Shown here one piece after another: positions 1 to 6,420 of a stretch of DNA of 6,420 nucleotides. How positions within the stretch are numbered: the stretch's first letter is position 1; each line of letters starts with the position of its first letter. The stretch is taken from contig URAD01000046.1 in the NCBI GenBank assembly GCA_900545745.1, positions 1 to 6,420 on the forward strand. The letters are read 5' to 3'. This stretch comes from an uncultured Collinsella sp. (GTDB lineage Bacteria > Actinomycetota > Coriobacteriia > Coriobacteriales > Coriobacteriaceae). Under the pieces are notes generated by a model that saw only the letters and a program-made list of their open reading frames with translations, made no database searches and was not told the DNA's origin. The position numbers and the translations under genes are program-made.

Positions 1-53
1 GAGACGGCGAGTTAGCCGGCAGGTCGGCATGTCAATCCTGGTCTAACAGAGCC

Positions 54-182
54 TTACTCATTGCGACCACCTCGATCCAGATCGCGATGGCGGCGAGCAT
101 GCATCCACGTCGCGGCAAAGCACAGCATCGAAGCGCCAGCCAGATACGTCATAGTCAAGCCAGCCCCGCCTGCCTCGGGAAG
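54..182 (-). other. Sortase cell-wall sorting signal (LPEAG, helix, basic tail)
   Basis: LPEAG lies at residues 900-904 (coordinates 182-168), followed by GGAGL, a hydrophobic helix MTYLAGASMLCFAATWMHA and a tail with several Arg, ending at the TAA at 54-56. This is the standard three-part sorting signal, but Ala replaces the usual Thr of LPxTG. A sortase would cleave before the Gly (after Ala here) if it accepts this variant. No sortase gene is present in the window. Confidence 0.88.
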
Positions 183-2879
183 CGTAGTCGAGTACTTGTT
201 GGTAAAGGTCGGCGGGGTTGTAGAGTCCTTGTCATAGGTAACTACGGCGTTGAGCTTGTCCGTGCCATTAGTTACTCTAACCGTGACGTTGCGCGGGGTC
301 GTGTCATAGGTGATGTGGTCCTTCACGTTATCCTTGGCGCCATCGGGGACGACCTCAGAGATGGTGTAGTGATACTCGCCGGCCTTGTTGTAATCAACAC
401 TGAAGGACACACTGCCATTGGCGTCGTTCGTCTCCGTTTGGAGCACCCTGCCTTCGCCATCCTTAAGCGCAAATGAGAACTGTCCCGCCTTGAAAGTTCC
501 ACCTTGGAGCACCTTCTTTGCCTTGATTTCCGCAGTGCCCTTCAAACGGTCGTCATAGACCCAAATCTCGTCCTTCTTATCGTCGCCGATGATCCCCGCG
601 TTGTCGACGATGGGCTTTGCCTTTTCAAGCGCGTTTCGGTAATCCTCGTCACTCGCTTTGCCCTTGAGCATGATCCACTTGGACTCCGCCGTGGCATAGC
701 CCTCAGGTGCCTTCGTCTCCACGAGCTGGTAGAGCGTGCAATTGCTCATCGCGTTACCTTCAGCACCAAACGAAATCTTGCCGTTAATGTCGGTCTCGGC
801 GGTCTCGAATGGCGTCTTGGCATTCTCCAGTCCCGATGCCGCGACCTGTTCCATGTCCACACTGTAGAGCGTAAACTTCGCACCCTTGAGTGTCGCGCCG
901 ACCTGTTGGGCGTCGTACTTGGTCATCGTGATGCCGTAGCCGTTGCCGCCCGCGCTGGCGGACGCATTTTTAATTTCCCAAGTCCGTTCACCGGCCGCGG
1001 AGCCATCCGTCACCCCCGTGAGCGCAGCGGTGTTGGAAAGAAACACCTTGTCGCCAGGATTTCCGCTCGGAATCACCTCATACTCGACTTTGAGATACTT
1101 CCCATCGGGCACGTTAAGCGTCAACTTAGTGCGTACGCCGGTTCCATCGTTGAGCTGCTCCACTTTTGATAAATAGTCCTTATCGGTCAGCTCAGACCAA
1201 TCGTTGTTCGCGCGCTCATAGACCTTAAGCGCCGACGGAACTAGCGTGCATTTGGCATCCATGGTGTCGACCAGCTCGAGGATATCGGTGCCACTCTTAA
1301 GATCGACAGCTGACTCGTTGACCAGAATGGTGTACTTGATGCGGTTGCTGTTAGCGGGCTGCTCGCCGGTCTTCTTGATGACGCTGTTCTTGATGGTGAC
1401 GGTCCCGCTGCCAGAGCTGAACTCCTTCTCACCTGACTTAGCGCTGGCAGAATTGGTGAACTTCACCTCGTTCGTGGAGGTGTCGAGCTTGCCTCGCTTG
1501 ACCGCCGTCTGATACGTAAGTTTGGCGTAACCAGCATATTCGCCGAGTTCCGTCGTAGGGATGGAGAAGGTGACCGTGTTACCGTTGCTTTCCACGTTGC
1601 CGTCGGAAAGTTCCCGGTTCGAGACGACCGTCTTGGTCTCGCTTCCGCGACCGTAGCCGGCATGCTGATCGTAGGGATTCTGCACGAGCGTGTATTTGGC
1701 GGAATTCACAACGTAGCTCATACCGTCCGGAAGAGTATCGACGATATTCAGAGGTTTGCCATCGAGCTTTCCAGCCCCGAAGTATTCGTACTCGCCGTTC
1801 GCGCCCTTATTGCCCCTCTGGCGGTTCGCGTACACCGTCCAGTCGACGACCCATGCGCCCTTCTCGTTCGAGCCGTCGACGGCGCTCCAGTCGAAATCCT
1901 CTTTCCAAGACACCTTCGACTTCGATTCCGGTTTCTCGACCGCAGGCGTCGTTTCCTTGTTGACAACATACATAACGGGGTCGGTGTACTGCCGCTGAAG
2001 GTTCAGGCCCGACGCACTGACCGACGCGAAGTTCGAGTACCAGCCCGGCAATGCATCGGACGTGGTGGTGTAGGTGATGACGGCGTAGTCCTCGTTCTCG
2101 AGGGCGGCCTTTACCTTGTCGTTCACATTTATATCAAGGTTGAAATTTCTTTTTGTTCCACCGACCGTCCAGTTGGCCGTCAGGTCCCAGTCGGCGTTCT
2201 TCCCCCGTTCCAGCACAGTTTCGCCGATTGTGATGGAAATGGAGTCTACGTCGATGCCGAGATTTTGCGACCACGCCGACTGAAACGTATCCTTCACCGT
2301 CACCTTTTCCGGATGGACCGCATTAACGATCGCTTTCAGCGCGACCTTCGTCTCCCACGTCGCCCTGCCCGTCGTCCCGGCCTCGTCGGGGCTCACGCGT
2401 CTCTTGGTGATCGGCGTGCCGACCAGCTGCGGTGTGAACTTGCCTTCGGCAGAGCCCGAGACAGAGTCCTCGCGCCCGATGGTCGCGCTGTTGCTCACGG
2501 TGTCGTATGAGTTCGTGTCGTTCATCTTGGTGTGATAAACAATGCGGTAGGTAGCGTACTTGTCGGCGAGCTCTTCTGGGAATGGGAAAGTAAAGGTATT
2601 CGCCAACGGATCGAGCCTGCCCGATGTAAGGACACCCGATCCCGAGGCGCCTTTGTAAACCGTGTATTCGCCTGCGTACGTCTGCTTGTCGTCAAGCTTG
2701 TCCGTAAACACGTAACCACTCATGTCGGCCTTGAGCTCGCCTTGGTTGAGCGTGACCGTCCACGTAATGTCAGATGGTGTGCCCGAACCGTTGGACTTCT
2801 TGATCATGTCATAGCGAAATTGGCCAGGAGCAGCCGTAACCGAGCCATTCGGCGATCGTCGGTACCGCCCCACTCCCAC
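54..2879 (-). CDS. C-terminal part of the surface adhesin: isopeptide modules, Cna-B, pilin-like module, LPEAG anchor
   Basis: This frame is open for 941 codons, but its first codon is only a GTG (2879) inside the overlap with the upstream frame. I see no good ribosome site there or before the later ATG at 2807, so it is probably not translated on its own. Numbering from that GTG, the protein has four Cna-A-like modules (about 20-140, 150-300, 318-490 and 498-640), a SpaA-type Cna-B module (about 649-780), a Spy0128/FctA-like module (about 781-896), LPEAG at 900-904, a hydrophobic helix at about 908-926 and an Arg-rich tail (ARRHRDLDRGGRNE). There is no signal peptide, as expected for the back half of a split gene. 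Residues before about 9 are out-of-frame sequence of the original gene. The base composition is less GC-extreme than in typA, which is common for exchangeable surface proteins. Confidence 0.8.
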   Translation of the reverse strand: MGVGRYRRSPNGSVTAAPGQFRYDMIKKSNGSGTPSDITWTVTLNQGELKADMSGYVFTDKLDDKQTYAGEYTVYKGASGSGVLTSGRLDPLANTFTFPFPEELADKYATYRIVYHTKMNDTNSYDTVSNSATIGREDSVSGSAEGKFTPQLVGTPITKRRVSPDEAGTTGRATWETKVALKAIVNAVHPEKVTVKDTFQSAWSQNLGIDVDSISITIGETVLERGKNADWDLTANWTVGGTKRNFNLDINVNDKVKAALENEDYAVITYTTTSDALPGWYSNFASVSASGLNLQRQYTDPVMYVVNKETTPAVEKPESKSKVSWKEDFDWSAVDGSNEKGAWVVDWTVYANRQRGNKGANGEYEYFGAGKLDGKPLNIVDTLPDGMSYVVNSAKYTLVQNPYDQHAGYGRGSETKTVVSNRELSDGNVESNGNTVTFSIPTTELGEYAGYAKLTYQTAVKRGKLDTSTNEVKFTNSASAKSGEKEFSSGSGTVTIKNSVIKKTGEQPANSNRIKYTILVNESAVDLKSGTDILELVDTMDAKCTLVPSALKVYERANNDWSELTDKDYLSKVEQLNDGTGVRTKLTLNVPDGKYLKVEYEVIPSGNPGDKVFLSNTAALTGVTDGSAAGERTWEIKNASASAGGNGYGITMTKYDAQQVGATLKGAKFTLYSVDMEQVAASGLENAKTPFETAETDINGKISFGAEGNAMSNCTLYQLVETKAPEGYATAESKWIMLKGKASDEDYRNALEKAKPIVDNAGIIGDDKKDEIWVYDDRLKGTAEIKAKKVLQGGTFKAGQFSFALKDGEGRVLQTETNDANGSVSFSVDYNKAGEYHYTISEVVPDGAKDNVKDHITYDTTPRNVTVRVTNGTDKLNAVVTYDKDSTTPPTFTNKYSTTLPEAGGAGLTMTYLAGASMLCFAATWMHARRHRDLDRGGRNE
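192..539 (-). other. Spy0128/FctA-type pilin isopeptide module
   Basis: Residues about 781-896 of the downstream frame follow the streptococcal pilin isopeptide domain plan: an AEIKAKKVLQG strand (bond Lys probably K789), GQFSFALKD, AGEYHYTISEV (E842 as catalytic Glu), ITYDTTPRNVTVRV, and closing PTFTNKYS with N894 as bond Asn. Family knowledge, recalled not searched: this domain often sits just before the sorting signal of pilins and adhesins in Gram-positive gut bacteria. It supports a surface role; it does not prove polymerisation. Confidence 0.82.
540..935 (-). other. SpaA-type Cna-B (prealbumin-like) module with E-box
   Basis: Residues about 649-780 of the downstream frame begin GITMTKYDAQ and contain LKGAKFTLYSVD, both typical of SpaA/Cna-B folds. 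The E-box reads YQLVETKAPEGY (717-728), with E721 as the catalytic Glu and K654 as the probable bond Lys. The last strand reads IWVYDDRLKG (772-781), so the partner appears to be Asp (D776) rather than the usual Asn. This module normally forms a stalk or spacer in sortase-anchored adhesins and pilins. Confidence 0.82.
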
Positions 2880-3223
2880 GTTGCCGTGTTTTTGGAGCCG
2901 TCCTGCCCGTTGATATACTCACCGTTGCTCGCGGATATGCCACTCTTCAGCACCGTATCGTACGTGATTGTATGCTCCCCCTGGGAAAGAGTGTCCAAGT
3001 TCTCGAGGGTCGCAGTCTGTCCGACAATCGTCGGCTGCGGGTCGAGCTTCTTGCCATCGAGCAGAAAGCCCCCATCCACAAAGCTGAAGTTCTCGCCCAG
3101 CGCATCGGTGAACTTGACGTTCGTGGCATACGACTCGACAGTGAGTTTAACGGTCCAGGTGACCTTGGCCGTGCCGTCGGCATCCTGGGAGAAGGTTCCC
3201 GACTTCGTTCCCGTGACGCTGCC
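960..3223 (-). repeat. Five tandem, diverged isopeptide-forming Ig-like modules
   Basis: Five modules share an ordered pattern: a Lys near the first strand, a W-x-V or equivalent strand, a (V/F)-x-D-(T/K/A) strand carrying the presumed catalytic Asp, and a closing (S/T)-N-x-A strand carrying the bond Asn. Candidate residues are K196/D229/N301 in the upstream frame. In the downstream numbering they are K27 or K28/D60/N130, K159/D197/N283, a Lys near 322-326/D381/N476, and K502 or K503/D538/N616. The closing motifs read KNTAT, SNSAT, SNFAS, TNSAS and SNTAA. In fimbrial and Cna-A-type proteins this arrangement forms spontaneous Lys-Asn bonds that stiffen the stalk against force and proteases. 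The repeats are recognisable at protein level only, not as DNA repeats. Bond residues in the fourth module are the least certain. The frameshift falls between the first and second modules. Confidence 0.7.
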
Positions 3224-3790
3224 GTCCTCGGTGGGGATATTAATCGTTCCCGCACCAGGGAACACGACAGATGCGCTGCCACCAGAACCGACGTTCTTGT
3301 TCGCAAGCTGGAACGAGAAGTTCGCCGCGACATGAACATCTGCGGGATTGGACGAGAGCCATGTCTCGTCAAACGTAAAGATAACCTTGTTGCCCTTGAT
3401 CTTCCATGTGCCAGCCTTGGCAGCGGTAGCCTCCGGACCCTCCATGAGGTCACCACCGTCGTTATCGTCGACGATAATGGTATCGGGAAACTCATAGACA
3501 GCGATGTTATTCCCGGGCTTAGGTTCCTTGCCCTTGTTGAATATTGCTGAGAAAGCTCCGTAGAGCTTCGAAGTGGACGTTACGGCACTATCGAGCTTTT
3601 GAGTATGGTTCCCATCGGTATACAGCTCAACCGTAACTTTCGCCGTATCCTCGCCGATCACAATCGGGGCGGGCGCAGTCACGTCCTCGGCGCGCACTGG
3701 GGCTGCACCGTGAAATACTGCGGCGGTGAGGCTAATCAGAATGAAGATCAGGGCCGCCATACCCAGCGACCGTGAGCGGTGTGTGTCCAT
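2804..3790 (-). CDS. N-terminal fragment of the surface adhesin (328 aa, truncated by frameshift)
   Basis: The start at 3790 is supported by a purine-rich AGGGGA ribosome site five bases upstream and by an immediate signal peptide: basic MDTHRSRSLG, then a hydrophobic stretch at residues 11-30, with a likely cleavage after PVRA (residue 34). Residues about 35-190 form an unrecognised beta-rich head, with alternating hydrophobic strands such as GTWKIKGNKVIFTF (127-140), resembling the N-terminal adhesive regions of Gram-positive surface proteins. Residues about 190-308 are an isopeptide-type Ig-like module with candidate bond residues K196, D229 (FTDAL) and N301 (NTATW). After D312 the frame is wrong and the protein ends with a 16-residue unrelated tail (RRMARLRLLLANFAMT). 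As encoded, this would be secreted with no wall anchor or membrane helix. An annotation pipeline may list it as a separate gene; I regard it as the 5' part of the broken adhesin. Confidence 0.8.
   Translation of the reverse strand: MDTHRSRSLGMAALIFILISLTAAVFHGAAPVRAEDVTAPAPIVIGEDTAKVTVELYTDGNHTQKLDSAVTSTSKLYGAFSAIFNKGKEPKPGNNIAVYEFPDTIIVDDNDGGDLMEGPEATAAKAGTWKIKGNKVIFTFDETWLSSNPADVHVAANFSFQLANKNVGSGGSASVVFPGAGTINIPTEDGSVTGTKSGTFSQDADGTAKVTWTVKLTVESYATNVKFTDALGENFSFVDGGFLLDGKKLDPQPTIVGQTATLENLDTLSQGEHTITYDTVLKSGISASNGEYINGQDGSKNTATWEWGGTDDRRMARLRLLLANFAMT
3689..3790 (-). other. Sec signal peptide of the adhesin
   Basis: Residues 1-34 have the three classical parts: a basic n-region with three Arg and two His, a hydrophobic core (MAALIFILISLTAAVF, about residues 11-26), and a short polar region ending in V-R-A before an acidic ED. 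The cleavage after residue 34 is predicted by eye from the small residues at -3 and -1. There is no YSIRK-G/S motif. Confidence 0.85.
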
Positions 3791-3795
3791 AGTTG

Positions 3796-3801
3796 TCCCC
3801 T
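3796..3801 (-). promoter_or_regulatory. Ribosome binding site of the adhesin
   Basis: The minus strand reads AGGGGA followed by five bases (CAACT) and the ATG at 3790. This fixes the start, and is the same core and spacing as used by typA in this window. Confidence 0.75.
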
Positions 3802-3940
3802 AATTCCTACAACACAGTGTGGAATACGGCGAATCGTCGAATCGAACACAAACCCCAACATCAACAAGAACCCACCTAGCGCATTGCAAGAACCCATTGG
3901 GGAGCAACTTCTAAGACGATTCGTCTATGCCACAATGCAT

Positions 3941-3970
3941 AAAATACAATATAGGTACCAGTCATGTAAA
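3941..3970 (-). promoter_or_regulatory. Possible adhesin promoter P2
   Basis: The minus strand has TTTACA (3970-3965, five of six to -35), an 18-bp spacer and TATTTT (3946-3941, four of six to -10). It would place the start near 3934, with a leader of about 140 nucleotides and the dyad just upstream, a position more fitting for an activator. It is an alternative to, or a partner of, P1. Confidence 0.35.
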
Positions 3971-4004
3971 CCGCAGGTCAAGAGGTCTTTTAATTTAATA
4001 CCAG

Positions 4005-4036
4005 TTGATACTAACCTGTTAACAGTTTTGTATCAA
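4005..4036. promoter_or_regulatory. 32-bp operator-like dyad
   Basis: Outer half-sites TTGATAC (4005-4011) and GTATCAA (4030-4036) are perfect inverted copies placed symmetrically around a perfect palindrome CTGTTAACAG (4016-4025). The 4-bp linkers also match at two of four positions, so 14 of 16 base pairs of the dyad are symmetric. There is no T-tract, so a terminator is unlikely. Read on the minus strand, TTGATA and TAGTAT within it could be -35 and -10 elements, placing the dyad directly on a promoter. A dimeric or tetrameric transcription factor is the natural reading; the factor is unknown. Confidence 0.6.
4008..4036 (-). promoter_or_regulatory. Possible adhesin promoter P1 (inside the dyad)
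   Basis: The minus strand has TTGATA (4036-4031, five of six matches to the -35 consensus), a 17-bp spacer, and TAGTAT (4013-4008, four of six to the -10 consensus). A transcript would start near 4001 and carry a leader of about 210 nucleotides. It is ranked by eye only. Confidence 0.35.
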
Positions 4037-4153
4037 AGCGTTTATATTTCGATAATTCCTGTATATGTTTAAACAACTTAACTTTGACCGGAAACTCAAT
4101 CTAAGGGACAACTGCCTCCGCCGTGGTGCAAACTAGCCTGTCCCCCTTGCACC

Positions 4154-4189
4154 AAAAAAGGGCGCCGACCATTGCGGTCGACGCCCTTT
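4154..4189 (-). terminator. Rho-independent terminator of typA
   Basis: On the minus strand, downstream of the typA stop, GGGCGTCGACC and GGTCGGCGCCC form an 11-bp stem with one G-U pair around a 5-base loop (4160-4186), followed by six T (4159-4154). Flanking A/T pairs can lengthen the stem by three. The other strand ends in TTTCTT, so it may also stop transcription from the opposite side. It separates typA from the adhesin, which therefore needs its own promoter. Confidence 0.9.
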
Positions 4190-4216
4190 CTTATTGGCGG
4201 TTATAAACCTCAGCGC

Positions 4217-6055
<1,839 letters not shown>

Positions 6056-6060
6056 GTAGT

Positions 6061-6066
6061 TCCCCT
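6061..6066 (-). promoter_or_regulatory. Ribosome binding site of typA
   Basis: The minus strand reads AGGGGA, then five bases (ACTAC), then the ATG at 6055. It supports the chosen start. No convincing -35/-10 pair could be assigned in the 117 bp upstream, and there is no clear terminator there, so co-transcription with the upstream gene remains possible. Confidence 0.75.
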
Positions 6067-6172
6067 ATCTTCTATCCATATACAAACGGCACGCGTATGC
6101 GGCCCGCCCAGCGATACAACGCTCAGCGGGAATATTGAGCCTTTTACCGAAAACTCGTTTATTTTAGCGATT

Positions 6173-6420
6173 TTAGATAAGAGGGGTTTCCTCACCTGCA
6201 GGTTCAGGGTCGCTCCACATAAAACCATCGCCGGCACCCATGCCTTCATACAGCACATATGCCGAAAAACCGCTCTCGAGCGTGGTCTCGAAGAAACTCA
6301 CGAGCAGGGCATCGTGATAGCCGCCGTCAATTTCGACGCAACCGGTGTATCCGATGGCATAGCGAGCGATACGGCCCAGGCCCTCGTCCTTAAGACCCAT
6401 CTTGTGCTCGGAGATAAAGT
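6173..6420 (-). CDS. 3' end of an unrecognised protein gene (partial)
   Basis: The frame is open from the right edge of the window to the TAA at 6173-6175, and an in-frame ATG at 6400 is preceded by open codons (FISEHK), so the real start is probably outside the window. The visible 81 residues contain RIARYAIGYTGCVEIDGGYHDALLVSFFETTLESGFSAYVL, with alternating hydrophobic strands, and end in an acidic, Pro/Gly-rich tail (DPEPAGEETPLI). There is no signal peptide, membrane helix or known catalytic motif in this part. I do not recognise the family. It ends 117 bp before typA on the same strand. Its reality rests on being open to the window edge, normal composition and position; an alternative is a short gene starting at 6400, for which I see no ribosome site. 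Confidence 0.6.
   Translation of the reverse strand, partial: FISEHKMGLKDEGLGRIARYAIGYTGCVEIDGGYHDALLVSFFETTLESGFSAYVLYEGMGAGDGFMWSDPEPAGEETPLI

Larger units (their letters stand above)
54..3790 (-). pseudogene. Frameshifted LPxxG-anchored multi-domain isopeptide adhesin (whole locus)
   Basis: Two overlapping minus-strand frames are the two halves of one surface-protein gene. The upstream frame (3790-2804) carries the signal peptide, the head and the first isopeptide module; the downstream frame (2879-54) carries four more modules, a Cna-B module, a pilin-like module and the sortase signal. Homology-like continuity switches frame at about 2855: the first frame reads NTATWEWGGTDD and the second continues SPNGSVTAAPGQF. 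One missing base there would restore an open frame of about 1245 residues from 3790 to the TAA at 54-56. For example, a lost T would turn GATTCG into the observed GATCG. No other stop or frameshift is visible, so the lesion looks recent, or is a sequencing error or strain-specific off-state. Family knowledge: such proteins are exported by Sec and covalently attached to the cell wall by a sortase, where they bind host or bacterial ligands. The ligand cannot be told from the sequence. Confidence is high for one original gene, moderate for real inactivation. Confidence 0.85.
3791..4153. other. AT-rich gene-free regulatory region upstream of the adhesin
   Basis: This stretch of about 360 bp lies between the typA terminator and the adhesin start and is clearly richer in A and T than both flanking genes. 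I find no credible gene: a plus-strand open frame over 3779-4072 has no ribosome site, no recognisable domain and overlaps the adhesin start in antisense. It holds a 32-bp dyad (4005-4036), two possible promoters, a 13-bp palindrome (3914-3926), and two copies of a 10-bp direct repeat (3865-3874 and 3887-3896). The leader of the adhesin mRNA would be long, about 140 or 210 nucleotides depending on the promoter. No known riboswitch was recognised. Confidence 0.7.

Noticed and set aside
15..28. A possible terminator hairpin after the adhesin stop (GCCG/CGGC).
   Set aside because: The stem is only four base pairs and no T-tract follows. The real terminator is probably outside the window.
2279..2300. 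HPEK in the third module as a pilin polymerisation motif (YPKN-like).
   Set aside because: The surrounding residues do not fit the pilin-motif context, and it sits inside an isopeptide module. No clear pilin motif is present, so polymerisation is not supported.
1662..2510. A 282-codon plus-strand open frame opposite the adhesin.
   Set aside because: It is antisense to well-recognised isopeptide modules, Arg/Val-rich, with no family resemblance or start signal; the same holds for the shorter plus-strand frames at 504-1169 and 2532-3335.
3779..4072. A 97-codon plus-strand frame in the AT-rich spacer, divergent from the adhesin.
   Set aside because: It has no ribosome site or recognisable domain and overlaps the dyad, both candidate promoters and the adhesin start.
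4067..4074. The 8-bp palindrome GTTTAAAC upstream of the dyad.
   Set aside because: Short and AT-rich; expected by chance in such a region.
6125..6150. GCTCA/TGAGC inverted repeat upstream of typA as a regulatory hairpin.
   Set aside because: Only five base pairs around a ten-base loop; easily explained by chance.

Overview
The window looks like chromosomal DNA from a high-GC Gram-positive gut actinobacterium of the class Coriobacteriia, most like Collinsella. This rests on the actinobacterial-type GC-rich TypA, a sortase-anchored surface protein with an LPxxG-type signal, and the recalled flavour of the TypA sequence; the genus is inference. All real genes are on the minus strand, so the order of reading is from high to low coordinates.

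From the right edge: (1) the 3' end of an unrecognised protein gene entering the window at 6420 and stopping at 6173; (2) a 117-bp gap, then typA (bipA), a complete ribosome-associated translational GTPase (6055-4217); (3) a strong hairpin-plus-U-tract terminator (4154-4189); (4) an AT-rich, gene-free regulatory stretch (about 3791-4153) with a 32-bp dyad, possible promoters and short repeats; (5) a very large sortase-anchored adhesin gene (3790-54) that is broken by a one-base frameshift near 2855; (6) 53 bp with nothing recognisable.

Rejoined, the adhesin would be about 1245 residues: signal peptide, N-terminal beta-rich head, five tandem Lys/Asp/Asn isopeptide modules (Cna-A-like/fimbrial isopeptide fold), a SpaA-type Cna-B module with a perfect E-box, a Spy0128/FctA-type pilin module, LPEAG sorting signal, membrane helix and Arg-rich tail. 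As sequenced, the upstream reading frame makes a 328-residue secreted protein without an anchor, and the rest has no convincing start of its own. No sortase or partner pilin is inside the window.

typA is a housekeeping gene with its own terminator, so the adhesin is an independent transcription unit and the two genes are functionally unrelated. The most interesting things are the frameshift (fixed mutation, strain variation, sequencing error or recoding), the chain of predicted intramolecular isopeptide bonds, the variant sorting motif, and the operator-like dyad upstream of the adhesin. I did not see a wholly new type of system.
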